Part shown: in pieces, positions 1 through 7,989 of the stretch
Layout: every line of letters begins with the position of its first letter
Position numbering within the stretch: position 1 is the stretch's first letter
Source of the DNA: Pseudomonadota bacterium
GTDB taxonomy: Bacteria > Pseudomonadota > Alphaproteobacteria > Rhizobiales > Xanthobacteraceae
Direction: 5' to 3'
Length of the DNA stretch: 64,000 bases
Assembly: GCA_003576765.1 (NCBI GenBank)
Contig: QEVP01000001.1
Span: 82,430 to 146,429, forward strand
Made by a program: the position numbers and the translations under genes
The notes under the pieces: model-generated
Databases searched by the model: none
Seen by the model: only the letters and a program-made list of their open reading frames with translations
What the model was told of the DNA's origin: nothing

Positions 1-217
1 CGTCGCTCTCCCGCCGCCACAGCAGCGTGGCGCGGGTGACGTCGTGGCCGCCACGAAAAATGTCGGCCCAGACCTCGACCGATTCGCCGACGATGCGCTT
101 GACCGGAAAGCGGCCGCCATCGATTTGGGGATAGATGTCTTCGATGTGAAAGGGGCCGTGGATGGCGACGTCCTCGGCAGCCTGGAGGGACTTGTTCACG
201 GGCGGTATCATTGACAT
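1..217 (-). CDS. glgE: GlgE maltosyltransferase, N-terminal part (runs off the window)
   Basis: The minus strand is open from an ATG at 217 (alternative ATG at 211) to the window edge, so only about 72 residues are visible. The stretch with DGGRFPVKRIVGE, followed by VEVWADIFRGGHD, matches the N-terminal DUF3416 domain of alpha-1,4-glucan:maltose-1-phosphate maltosyltransferase. That cytoplasmic GH13 enzyme elongates alpha-glucans from maltose-1-phosphate. The catalytic barrel lies outside the window. It is divergent from malQ, another alpha-glucan enzyme, which supports the assignment. The identification rests on this short N-terminal motif only. Confidence 0.8.
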   Translation of the reverse strand, partial: MSMIPPVNKSLQAAEDVAIHGPFHIEDIYPQIDGGRFPVKRIVGESVEVWADIFRGGHDVTRATLLWRRESD

Positions 218-373
218 CGATAAAGGCGTCTCCGTTTCGTTGGCGAACCGAGACGTCCGTCTCTAGGGCAAGTCGAACGACGGCTGAAAGTTCCCGTTCG
301 GCCGGCCTCGGGAACCTGTCTCACGCCACCCGGCAGCCCACGGAACTTCCGGGCGGCGGGCGCTTGGGCAAAT

Positions 374-2122
374 ATGAACGGTCCGATGGATATTTTTATG
401 AAAGCCCACGAGCTTGGCATTGAGACCGGGTTCGTCGATGTCGTAGGACGGTGGCGGAACGCGAACCCGGCTGCGCTCGAGGCGGTGATCGAAGCGCTTG
501 ACGGCGAGGGGGCCTTCGAGGCGGAGGCGGAGGCGGCACCGCCGCTGCACCCGGCGTTCGGTGGCGATTTCGACCGCGTCTGGCTGCCCGCCGTCCAGCT
601 TTACGCGCTGTGCTCGGCATGCAACTGGGGCATCGGCGATTTTTCCGATCTGCGCCGCTTGATCGCATGGGCGGCGGAGGCCGGCGCGGCCGGGGTCGGG
701 CTGTCGCCGCTGCATGCGCTATCGGACGAGGCTGCCGATTGCAGTCCCTATGCGCCAAGCAGCCGGCTGTTTCTAAATCCTCTTTATATCGACGTCGCGG
801 CGCTGCCCGAGCTGCCGCGCGAATATCTCGCCACCCATGGCGCCGCCATCGCGCGCTTGCGCGAGGGCGAGGTCATCGACTACGCCGCCGTTGCCGCACG
901 CAAGCGCCATGCGCTGGCGCAAGCCTTTGCTGCGTTCAAGACGGCGGCGACAGCGGAGCGGCGCGCGGCCTTCGAGGTGTTCCGGCGTGCGGGCGGGGCG
1001 GCGCTGGCACGTTTCGCCGCGTTCGAGGTGCTGCGGGGCGAGTTCGCCGGCCCATGGTGGGAGTGGCCGTCGGCCTGGCGCGTGCCGGACGACGACAGGA
1101 TCGCGATGCTGCGCGCCGGGCCGCGCGGCGAGGCGATGGAGGCGGTGGAGTTTGCCCAGTGGTGTGCCGACGCGCAGCTTGCGGCCTGCGGCGAGCTTGC
1201 CGCCCGGCTGCGGCTGCCGGTCGGGCTCTATCTCGACCTCGCGGTGGGAGTGCGGCCGGACGGTTTCGATAGCTGGCACGAGCAAGGCGCGATTTCGCGC
1301 AACCTTGCGGTCGGCGCGCCGCCCGATCTTTTGAACACCGCCGGGCAGAACTGGGGCCTTGCCGGCCTCAACGCCGCCGGGCTGGCGCGGCGAAACTACA
1401 CGCCGCTGCGCGACATGCTGCGCGCGGCGATGCGCTACGCCGGCGCGGTGCGGCTCGACCATGCGATGGGGCTGAAGCGGCTCTACCTGATCCCGCAAGG
1501 TTTTGCCGCCGACGAGGGCGTTTATGTGCGGATGCCGTTCGAGACGCTGCTAGCGGTGGTGGCGGAGGAAAGCCGGCAGTACCGTTCCATTGTCATCGGC
1601 GAGGACCTCGGCACGGTGCCCGAAGGCTTTCGCGAAAGGCTTGCGGCGTGGGGCATCTGGCGGATGCGCGTCATGATGTTCGAGCGCGGGCCGGATGGCA
1701 CGTTTTGTGGCGCCGAGAGCTATCCGCCGGACACGCTCGCCACCTTCGGCACGCACGATCTTGCGACCTTCGCCGGCTGGTCGCGCGGTCACGATATCGC
1801 GCTGAAGTGGGCGCTCGGCCTCGATCCCGGCGAAACCATCGAGGCGCGCCGCGCCGCGGTTGCGCAGTTGAAGCACGCGCTCGGTGGCCGCGACGATGTT
1901 TTTGCCGCCATCGGGTTTCTGGCCTCCATGCCCTCGCGGATCCTCGCGGTCATGGTCGAGGACCTGCTCGGCCTCGTCGATCAGCCGAACCTCCCCGGCA
2001 CGCTCGACGGGCACCCGAACTGGCGGCGCCGGCTGCCGGTCGCCATCGAGGATTTTGCGACGGCGATCGACACCGCCCGGCTGAAGCGCGCTGTCGGCGC
2101 CCGCGACCTGACGGCGAATTGA
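374..2122 (+). CDS. malQ: 4-alpha-glucanotransferase (amylomaltase, GH77)
   Basis: This 582-residue cytoplasmic enzyme transfers alpha-1,4-glucan segments between maltodextrins. The GH77 signatures are present in order: DLAVGVRPDGFDSW near residue 290 (nucleophile region), RLDHAMGL near 360, the acid/base motif GEDLGTVPEGF near 408, and THDLATF near 459. Length fits the shorter bacterial MalQ group. The start at 374 is one of three in-frame ATGs (374, 386, 398) and none has a convincing ribosome site. The start at 386 gives the more usual N-terminus beginning MDIF. It is divergent from glgE across about 155 bp, so both probably serve trehalose/glycogen turnover. Confidence 0.9.
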   Translation: MNGPMDIFMKAHELGIETGFVDVVGRWRNANPAALEAVIEALDGEGAFEAEAEAAPPLHPAFGGDFDRVWLPAVQLYALCSACNWGIGDFSDLRRLIAWAAEAGAAGVGLSPLHALSDEAADCSPYAPSSRLFLNPLYIDVAALPELPREYLATHGAAIARLREGEVIDYAAVAARKRHALAQAFAAFKTAATAERRAAFEVFRRAGGAALARFAAFEVLRGEFAGPWWEWPSAWRVPDDDRIAMLRAGPRGEAMEAVEFAQWCADAQLAACGELAARLRLPVGLYLDLAVGVRPDGFDSWHEQGAISRNLAVGAPPDLLNTAGQNWGLAGLNAAGLARRNYTPLRDMLRAAMRYAGAVRLDHAMGLKRLYLIPQGFAADEGVYVRMPFETLLAVVAEESRQYRSIVIGEDLGTVPEGFRERLAAWGIWRMRVMMFERGPDGTFCGAESYPPDTLATFGTHDLATFAGWSRGHDIALKWALGLDPGETIEARRAAVAQLKHALGGRDDVFAAIGFLASMPSRILAVMVEDLLGLVDQPNLPGTLDGHPNWRRRLPVAIEDFATAIDTARLKRAVGARDLTAN

Positions 2123-2185
2123 GCCGGGAACGGATCGGCCGCGTCCCCATCCAACGACCGCTGGCCAACGACCGTCAGCTTTGGC

Positions 2186-2199
2186 TTGCGCTGGCGCAA
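2186..2199. promoter_or_regulatory. NnrR/FixK/FNR-like box upstream of the DUF2946-TonB receptor pair
   Basis: TTGCGCTGGCGCAA is a perfect inverted repeat of the form TTGCG-N4-CGCAA. It matches the target type of the CRP/FNR-family regulators NnrR and FixK. It lies in the 167 bp gap after malQ, about 97 bp before the GTG start at 2290. A class II position would put the -10 near 2221-2226, where I see no strong -10 element. Regulation is inferred from the sequence match alone. Confidence 0.5.
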
Positions 2200-2289
2200 C
2201 GTGCTAGTGGAGCGGACGGCGCATCGATGATTGGGAAACGGCCGCAACCGTGGTAAAGGTGACGCGGCGTCGGATCGGGGACGGCGGTT

Positions 2290-2667
2290 GTGAGGCGTTG
2301 GGGCATTTTACGGTTCGGGGCATGGATCGCTTGGGCGGCAGCCTATGCGCTCGTGCTCAATGCCGTCCTCGCCAGCAGCCTGCTGGCGGCGACGCCCGCG
2401 GCGGCGTTCGGCGATGTTGCGGTCCTGTGCATCGCCCATCCTGATGCCACCGATGGCGGCGCTGCCGATGGCACCGTGGCGCGCACCGTGCATCACTGCA
2501 AGCTGTGCCTGCCCGGGCTCACGGCGGCGCTGCCGCCGCCCGCCGCGGGCAGCATCCCTGTGCGGGTCGCCGTCGCCGAGCCGCAACATCTGGCATTCGA
2601 GGCGCGTCTCAAGACTTACGCGCGCCAAGCCTCCTACAGTTCGCGAGCACCGCCGGCCGGCATCTGA
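2290..2667 (+). CDS. DUF2946 family protein (exported or membrane-anchored)
   Basis: This 125-residue protein begins at a GTG at 2290 just after a GGGGACGG stretch. Residues about 8-40 form one hydrophobic segment ending in Ala-rich sequence, so it is probably exported or anchored in the inner membrane. The core contains HHCKLCLPG, an H-x-C-x-x-C arrangement typical of DUF2946 and compatible with metal binding. It is followed after 61 bp by a TonB-dependent receptor on the same strand, and a CRP/FNR-type box lies upstream. From memory, DUF2946 genes are often found near copper or TonB-receptor genes. Its biochemical role is not established. Confidence 0.7.
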   Translation: MRRWGILRFGAWIAWAAAYALVLNAVLASSLLAATPAAAFGDVAVLCIAHPDATDGGAADGTVARTVHHCKLCLPGLTAALPPPAAGSIPVRVAVAEPQHLAFEARLKTYARQASYSSRAPPAGI

Positions 2668-2728
2668 CGGGCGCCCCGAGGCGCCGCTTTCCGTCGTCGT
2701 CAGAATATGCCTTGCCGGAGTCGATCCG

Positions 2729-4909
2729 ATGTCATCCGCCTTTTCGAGGGTACGCGGCCTGTGGCTCGTCCCTGCCGCTACCTTGCTCTGTCCTGCGCCG
2801 CTTGCCGCGCAAACCTCTCAAGACCTGCCGACCATCGTGGTGCAGTCGCCGCGGACGCCGCCGCCGACACCCCGCGCCGCCCAACCGGCGCCGAGCCGCG
2901 CCGCCACGGCCACGACGACGCTGCCGCAGGTGGTCATCACTGGCCCGTCCGACCCCGGCGTGCGCGGCGCGCTCGCGGTGCTCACCGCGCAGGAGGCGTT
3001 GCGCGAGATCCAGCGTGCGCCCGGTGGCGTCGCGCTGGTGCCGGCCAATGCCTACCGGAACTCCACGGTGGCGAGCACGATCAAGGACATCCTCGACTAT
3101 GTGCCAGGTGTGTTCGCACAACCAAAATGGGGCGACGACACGCGGCTGTCGATCCGCGGCTCCAGCCTGTCGCGCAATTTCCACCTGCGCGGCGTGCAAC
3201 TCTACATGGACGGCATTCCGATCAACACCGCCGACGGCTATGGCGACTTTCAGGAGATCGATCCGACCGCCGCCAAATACACCGAAGTCTACAAGGGCGC
3301 GAACGCGCTGCGCTTCGGGGCGAATTCGATGGGCGGCGCGATCAATTTCGTGACCCGTACCGGGCGCGATGCGTTCCCCAACGGCGCCTCGCTCGATATC
3401 GGCGCCTACGGCTTCGCCCGCCTGCAGGCCAATGCCGGTGGCGTCAACGGACCGTGGGACGGTTTCGTCACCGCCTCGGGACAGACCGCGCAAGGCTTTC
3501 GCGAGCATAGCGATGGCCGCTCGCTGCGGCTCAGCGCCAATGTCGGCTATCAGATCTCGCCGGATTTCGAGACCCGCTTCTACGTCAACGCCAACAGCGT
3601 GCGTCAGCGCATTCCCGGCACGGTGACGCGGCAGATGGCGCTGACGACGCCGTGGCTGCCGGCGCCGAACAACGTCGCGCTCGATCAGCAACGCAACATC
3701 GACACCGTGCGCGTAGCCAACAAGACCACCATCCGCTTCGAGGATACCAAGGTGGAATTCGGCGCCTTCGCCATCGACCGCCACCTGATGCACCCGATCT
3801 TCCAGTGGCTCGACTACCGCTATAACGACTACGGCGGGTTTGCCCGCCTCACCGACGACCGCCATATCGGGGCGTTCCGCAACCGGCTGGTGGCTGGCGT
3901 CAATGTGCTGAACGGCCGCATCGACAACAAGCAGTATGCCAATGTCGGCGGCCGCAAGGGCGCGCTGATGTCGTCGTCGCTCGACCGCTCGACCAACACC
4001 GCGGTCTATGTAGAGGACTCGTTCTACTTTGTGCCGAACGTCGCCGTGGTCGCCGGCACGCAGTTTCTGCATGCGACGCGCGACCGCGCCGACCGCTTCC
4101 TGAGTAACGGCGACCAGTCGGGCCGCACCGCGTTCGACCTGTGGTCGCCGAAGGCGGGCCTGTTGTGGCAGGTCGATCCGGGCTGGCAGGTGTTCGCCAA
4201 CGTGTCGCGCAGCGCTGAGGTGCCGAGCTTCGGCGAAGGTTCGGCGGTCGCCAGCATCGACTGGACCAGAATCAGGCCGCAGCGCGCTACCACTTACGAG
4301 GTCGGCACCCGTATGCAGCGGCCGGACCTCACCTGGGAGGTGACGCTCTACCGCGCCAACATCCGCGATGAACTGCAATGCCTCTATAGCTCGTCCGGCA
4401 CCTGCCAGGTGACCAATGCGGAGCGCACGGTTCATCAGGGCATCGAGGCGGGCGCGGGCGCGGCGGTGCTCAAGGGGCTGTTCGTGGACGGCGAGGCGTC
4501 CGACAAGCTGTGGCTCAACGTCGCCTACACTTTCAACGACTTCCGCTTCGACAACGATCCGCTGTTCGGCAACAATCTGCTGCCTGGCGCACCGCGTCAC
4601 TTCGTTCGTGCCGAACTGCTCTACAAGCACCCCACCGGCTTCTATGTCGGGCCGAATATCGAATGGGTGCCGCAGGCATATTATGTCGATAGCGCCAACA
4701 CGCTGATGACGCAGCCTTACGCCATCGTCGGCCTCAAGGCGGGGTTCGACAATGGCGGGCCGTTCTCGGCCTATGTCGAGGCGCGCAACCTCGCCAACAC
4801 CGCCTATATCGCCAGCGCCAGCATTTTGGACCGCGCCATGCCGAATGCGATGCTGTTCGAGCCGGGCACGGGGCGGGCGGTCTACGCCGGCATGAAATAT
4901 CGCTGGTGA
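2729..4909 (+). CDS. TonB-dependent outer-membrane receptor
   Basis: This 726-residue protein has a signal peptide (LWLVPAATLLCPAPLAAQ) and a Pro-rich linker. The plug domain (about residues 100-220) includes IRGSSLSRNFHLRGVQLYMDGIP and GANALRFGANSMGGAINFVTRTG. The remainder is beta-barrel ending in the aromatic C-terminus KYRW. The ATG at 2729 is chosen because it begins directly at the signal peptide, although the frame stays open upstream to 2345. Such receptors import metal chelates or vitamins using TonB energy. The plug resembles FecA-like receptors, but the ligand cannot be read from sequence. The preceding DUF2946 gene hints at copper, which is inference. Confidence 0.9.
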   Translation: MSSAFSRVRGLWLVPAATLLCPAPLAAQTSQDLPTIVVQSPRTPPPTPRAAQPAPSRAATATTTLPQVVITGPSDPGVRGALAVLTAQEALREIQRAPGGVALVPANAYRNSTVASTIKDILDYVPGVFAQPKWGDDTRLSIRGSSLSRNFHLRGVQLYMDGIPINTADGYGDFQEIDPTAAKYTEVYKGANALRFGANSMGGAINFVTRTGRDAFPNGASLDIGAYGFARLQANAGGVNGPWDGFVTASGQTAQGFREHSDGRSLRLSANVGYQISPDFETRFYVNANSVRQRIPGTVTRQMALTTPWLPAPNNVALDQQRNIDTVRVANKTTIRFEDTKVEFGAFAIDRHLMHPIFQWLDYRYNDYGGFARLTDDRHIGAFRNRLVAGVNVLNGRIDNKQYANVGGRKGALMSSSLDRSTNTAVYVEDSFYFVPNVAVVAGTQFLHATRDRADRFLSNGDQSGRTAFDLWSPKAGLLWQVDPGWQVFANVSRSAEVPSFGEGSAVASIDWTRIRPQRATTYEVGTRMQRPDLTWEVTLYRANIRDELQCLYSSSGTCQVTNAERTVHQGIEAGAGAAVLKGLFVDGEASDKLWLNVAYTFNDFRFDNDPLFGNNLLPGAPRHFVRAELLYKHPTGFYVGPNIEWVPQAYYVDSANTLMTQPYAIVGLKAGFDNGGPFSAYVEARNLANTAYIASASILDRAMPNAMLFEPGTGRAVYAGMKYRW

Positions 4910-4925
4910 GCCGCCATCGTTCGTC

Positions 4926-5008
4926 ATTGCCGGACCGCCGCGCAAGCGGCGCGATCCGGCAATCCATCCTTCTCACAAAGGATGGACACGCGGGTCAAGC
5001 CCGCGTGT
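4926..5008. repeat. Extragenic palindromic repeat (two hairpins)
   Basis: There are two adjacent inverted repeats between the TonB receptor and the dipeptidase gene. At 4926-4963, arms ATTGCCGGA/TCCGGCAAT enclose an inner CGCCGC/GCGGCG stem. At 4986-5008, ACACGCGGG/CCCGCGTGT flank the loop TCAAG. The wording (tgccgga..., gcgggtcaagcccgc) is typical of dispersed intergenic palindromes in Bradyrhizobium relatives. A related unit occurs at 59074-59149. It may also end receptor transcription, although no T-run follows. Confidence 0.7.
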
Positions 5009-5098
5009 GACGGGAGAGAGAAAGGCTTGCGTTAGGCTGACTTGCGCGCGATACCGGCCTCGCAACTCTGCGCCGTGATGAAATCGAGGTGAGCGGCA

Positions 5099-6193
5099 AT
5101 GATTTCTTCTGCTCAGATCCCGGTGTTCGACGGGCACAATGACGTGCTGCTGCGGCTGCATCTCGGCGGCGGCGACCCGGTCGCGGCATTCCTTGACGGG
5201 CAGGGCGGCGCCGGCCATCTCGATCTGCCGCGTGCCCGCGCGGCCGGCTTTGCCGGTGGACTGTTTGCGATCTTCGTGCCGTCGCCGGCGCAGGCGGCTG
5301 CGGCATCTACCGCCGCGCAGGGCAAGGCGGGCGAGGGAACGCAGAATCTCGGCCCCGGCGCGCACGAACCGGAGGAGGTCGGGCTTGCCGGGGCGCAGGC
5401 GGCGACACTGGCCATGGCGTCGCTGCTGGTGCGTATCGCACGAGCGTCGGACGGGCGGGTGCGTATCTGTCGCAGCGTCGCCGACATTCGGGCTGCAATG
5501 GCGGACGGCGCGCAGGCAAGCGTGCTGCATATCGAGGGCGCCGAGGCGATCGATGCCGATCTCGCCATGCTCGACGTGCTGCACCAGGCGGGCCTGCGCT
5601 CGCTCGGTCCGGTGTGGAGCCGGCCGAATATTTTCGGCTTCGGGGTGCCCTTCCGCTTTCCATCGCCGCCGGACATCGGCCCCGGCCTGACCGATGCCGG
5701 CAAGCGGCTCATCGCCGCCTGCAACGATTTGCGCATACTGATCGACCTGTCGCATCTCAACGAAGCCGGCTTCTGGGACGTGGCACGGCTGAGCAACGCA
5801 CCGCTGGTGGCGACGCACTCCAACGCGCATGCGATTTGCGCCGCCTCGCGCAACCTGACCGACAAGCAGCTCGCGGCGATCCGTGACAGCGGCGGGCTGG
5901 TCGGCGTCAACTATGCGGTGAGCTTTCTGCGGCCCGATGGGGCGCGCAACGCCGATACGCCGATCGATGTGGTGGTCGATCACCTGGCTTACATGGTCGA
6001 GCGCCTCGGCGAGGACGGCGTGGCGCTCGGCTCGGATTTCGACGGGGCACTGATTGCCGCCGGCATGGGGTCCGTGTCGGGGCTGCCGGCGCTAATCGCC
6101 GCAATGCGCACGCGCGGCTTTGGCGACGCATTGATCGAAAAAATCTGCCACCACAACTGGCTCGGCGTCCTCGAACGCACCTGGGGCGCGTAG
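5099..6193 (+). CDS. Peptidase M19 (membrane/renal-type dipeptidase)
   Basis: This 364-residue zinc amidohydrolase-fold enzyme is predicted to hydrolyse dipeptides, possibly including D-residue or modified dipeptides. Visible M19 signatures are FDGHNDVLLRL near residue 10 (HxD metal ligands), HIEGAEA near 142 (bridging Glu), DLSHLNEAGFWD near 215, THSNAHA near 239 and GSDFDGA near 311. The start has a good ribosome site, GAGGTGAG, 6 nt upstream. No signal peptide is evident, so a cytoplasmic location is likely. The substrate is unknown. It stands alone after an extragenic repeat. Confidence 0.9.
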   Translation: MISSAQIPVFDGHNDVLLRLHLGGGDPVAAFLDGQGGAGHLDLPRARAAGFAGGLFAIFVPSPAQAAAASTAAQGKAGEGTQNLGPGAHEPEEVGLAGAQAATLAMASLLVRIARASDGRVRICRSVADIRAAMADGAQASVLHIEGAEAIDADLAMLDVLHQAGLRSLGPVWSRPNIFGFGVPFRFPSPPDIGPGLTDAGKRLIAACNDLRILIDLSHLNEAGFWDVARLSNAPLVATHSNAHAICAASRNLTDKQLAAIRDSGGLVGVNYAVSFLRPDGARNADTPIDVVVDHLAYMVERLGEDGVALGSDFDGALIAAGMGSVSGLPALIAAMRTRGFGDALIEKICHHNWLGVLERTWGA

Positions 6194-6296
6194 CGTTTTC
6201 CATCAAACGCGCCTCGACGCCGCTCTTGCGCATCCGGCGCGATTTGCGTTTGGTGGCCACCGACGAATCGCAAACTCCGCCGTTGGCGAGGTGCCG

Positions 6297-6548
6297 ATGA
6301 CCGACGAGCCTGCCCGACTTCCCGACCGTCTTTCCACCGATCCGCGCAGCCCATTCTACGATGCGCAAGTGCTGGAGCGCGATATCGGCGTGCGCTTTCG
6401 CGGCGTGGAGAAGAACAATGTCGAAGAATATTGCGTGAGCGAAGGCTGGGTGCGCGTCGCCGCCGGCAACGCCAGGGACCGCTTCGGCAACCCGGTGACG
6501 GTCAAGCTCAGCGGCACGGTCGAGCCCTATTTCCGCGACGCCACCTGA
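6297..6548 (+). CDS. DUF3297 family small protein
   Basis: This 83-residue protein contains the strongly conserved family text LPDRLSTDPRSPFYD, VEKNNVEEYCVSEGWVRVA and RFGNPVTVKLSG. The ATG at 6297 has GGCGAGG just upstream and is preferred to the GTG at 6291. DUF3297 proteins are small, soluble and widespread in Proteobacteria; the function is unknown. It is a single gene convergent with slyX. Confidence 0.85.
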   Translation: MTDEPARLPDRLSTDPRSPFYDAQVLERDIGVRFRGVEKNNVEEYCVSEGWVRVAAGNARDRFGNPVTVKLSGTVEPYFRDAT

Positions 6549-6566
6549 TTGACGCCGCACCGCGCC

Positions 6567-6785
6567 TCAATAATGCGGCGGCGGAGGCTCGCTCTGCGGC
6601 GGTCCGGCCGGGCGGCTCTCGGCCTCGCGCAGGCGGTCGTCGAGCTGCCCGAACAGCCGCGTCAGGCGGTCGATCTCGCGCCATTGCGCGGTGATGGTGG
6701 TGTTCAGCGTCTCGATGGTCTCGTCCTGGTAGGCCACGCGGATTTCGAGGCGCTCGAGGCGCGCAGTCAGGGTGTGGTCGGTCAT
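6567..6785 (-). CDS. slyX: SlyX family protein
   Basis: This 72-residue protein has a coiled-coil body (LTARLERLEIRVAYQDETIETLN, then DRLTRLFGQLDDRLRE), which is diagnostic for SlyX. The tail PPPPHY closely resembles the usual SlyX C-terminus. The start at 6785 is chosen because it begins with the family-like MTDHTLTARLERLE; the frame stays open upstream without support. The cellular role of SlyX is not known. It is divergent from the 2-hydroxyacid dehydrogenase at 6908. Confidence 0.85.
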   Translation of the reverse strand: MTDHTLTARLERLEIRVAYQDETIETLNTTITAQWREIDRLTRLFGQLDDRLREAESRPAGPPQSEPPPPHY

Positions 6786-6907
6786 GGTCGTCCGTACTCG
6801 TCGCAGGCGGGGTCGCCCATGGCACCACGATATCAACATCCGGCTTTCAATCGCGGGGAAAAAAGCAGTACCTTTCGGGCGCGGGCGGGGCACGGGACGA
6901 TAGGGCG

Positions 6908-7894
6908 ATGAAAGCGGTGCTGCACTTCAACGCCGGGCAGCGGCTGCGGGCAAGACTTGCCGAGGTCGCCCTGCCGCGCATCACGGTCGTCGGCGAGCAG
7001 GACGAGGCGCGCTTCCTTGCGGAAATACGCGACGCCGAGGTGCTGTTGCAGGTTTTCAAGCCGGTCACGGCCGCCACCATCGCGGCGGCGCCGAAGCTCA
7101 GGTTGATCCAGAAGATCGGTACCGGCGCCCACACGATCGACCTGGAGGCGGCGCAGGAGGCCGGCGTTGCCGTCGCCGACATGCCGGGCACCAGCACGCA
7201 AGCCGTTGCCGAACACACACTGGCCCTGATGCTCGCGGTGCTGCGCCGCGTCGGCGTGCTCGATGCCGCCACCCGCATGGCGCGCGGCTGGAACGTGGCG
7301 CCGGAGGTGCCGGAATCGAGCGGCGAGATTGCCGGCCGCACCGTCGGGCTGGTCGGCTTCGGCGCCATCCCGCAACGGCTCGTGCCGGTGCTCAAGGCGC
7401 TCGGCGCCGAGGTGATCTTCTACAGCCGTTCGCAGCGCAGCGACGCGCCGGTGCGACAGGTCTCACTCGGCGAACTCATCAGTACTGCCGACATCGTGTC
7501 GCTGCACTTGCCGGCGACGCCCGAGACGCGGCACCTGATCGACACCGAGGCGCTCGGTCGCATGAAGCCGGGAGCGATCCTGATCAACACCGCGCGCGGC
7601 GAACTGGTGGACGAGGCGGCGCTGGCAGCAAAGCTGCGCAGCGGCCATCTTGCCGGCGCCGGGCTCGACGTGTTCGAGGACGAGCCGGTGCGCGAGCCGC
7701 GCCCGTTGATGCTGTGCTCGGGCGCGGTGCTGACCCCGCACATTGCCTGGCTGACGCCCGAAACCGTCACCCGCAGCCTCGAGGTGATCGCCGAGAATTG
7801 CCGGCGACTCGCTGGCAACCAGCCGCTGCTGCACGAGGTGGTGCCGGCCCCGGTCGCGCCAGAGCCGGAGCCCACGCCCGCGCCTGTCACCTAA
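6908..7894 (+). CDS. D-isomer-specific 2-hydroxyacid dehydrogenase
   Basis: This 328-residue NAD(P)-dependent oxidoreductase interconverts 2-oxoacids and D-2-hydroxyacids; the substrate is not predictable. The Rossmann core starts near residue 143 (GRTVGLVGFGAIPQRL). The catalytic Arg is in NTARGELVDE (about 234), Glu in DVFEDEP (about 259) and His in TPHIAW (about 280). The third glycine of GxGxxG is replaced by Pro (GFGAIP), which is unusual. The C-terminal tail is Pro/Glu-rich. A second, divergent member of the family lies at 13138, beyond the RND pump genes. Confidence 0.88.
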   Translation: MKAVLHFNAGQRLRARLAEVALPRITVVGEQDEARFLAEIRDAEVLLQVFKPVTAATIAAAPKLRLIQKIGTGAHTIDLEAAQEAGVAVADMPGTSTQAVAEHTLALMLAVLRRVGVLDAATRMARGWNVAPEVPESSGEIAGRTVGLVGFGAIPQRLVPVLKALGAEVIFYSRSQRSDAPVRQVSLGELISTADIVSLHLPATPETRHLIDTEALGRMKPGAILINTARGELVDEAALAAKLRSGHLAGAGLDVFEDEPVREPRPLMLCSGAVLTPHIAWLTPETVTRSLEVIAENCRRLAGNQPLLHEVVPAPVAPEPEPTPAPVT

Positions 7895-7965
7895 ATACCT
7901 GACAGGACACGTAGATTGCTGTTCCGGTTGGATTGGTGCGGCGCAATATGGTTGACTTTCGCAAG

Positions 7966-7981
7966 GTGAGTGCTTACTCAC
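7966..7981. promoter_or_regulatory. Palindromic operator for the TetR repressor
   Basis: GTGAGTGCTTACTCAC has perfect 6-bp arms (GTGAGT/ACTCAC) around 4 bp. It lies 8 bp before the probable ATG of the TetR gene at 7990. A TTGACT at 7952-7957 followed 17 bp later by TACTCA (7975-7980) could be the promoter, in which case the operator covers the -10. Autoregulation, and control of the downstream pump, is inferred from position and symmetry. Confidence 0.6.
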
Positions 7982-7989
7982 ACAGCCCC

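Noticed and set aside
2732..4945. Minus-strand frame opposite the TonB receptor
   Set aside because: It has no recognisable domain, and the receptor on the plus strand has signal peptide, plug and barrel features.
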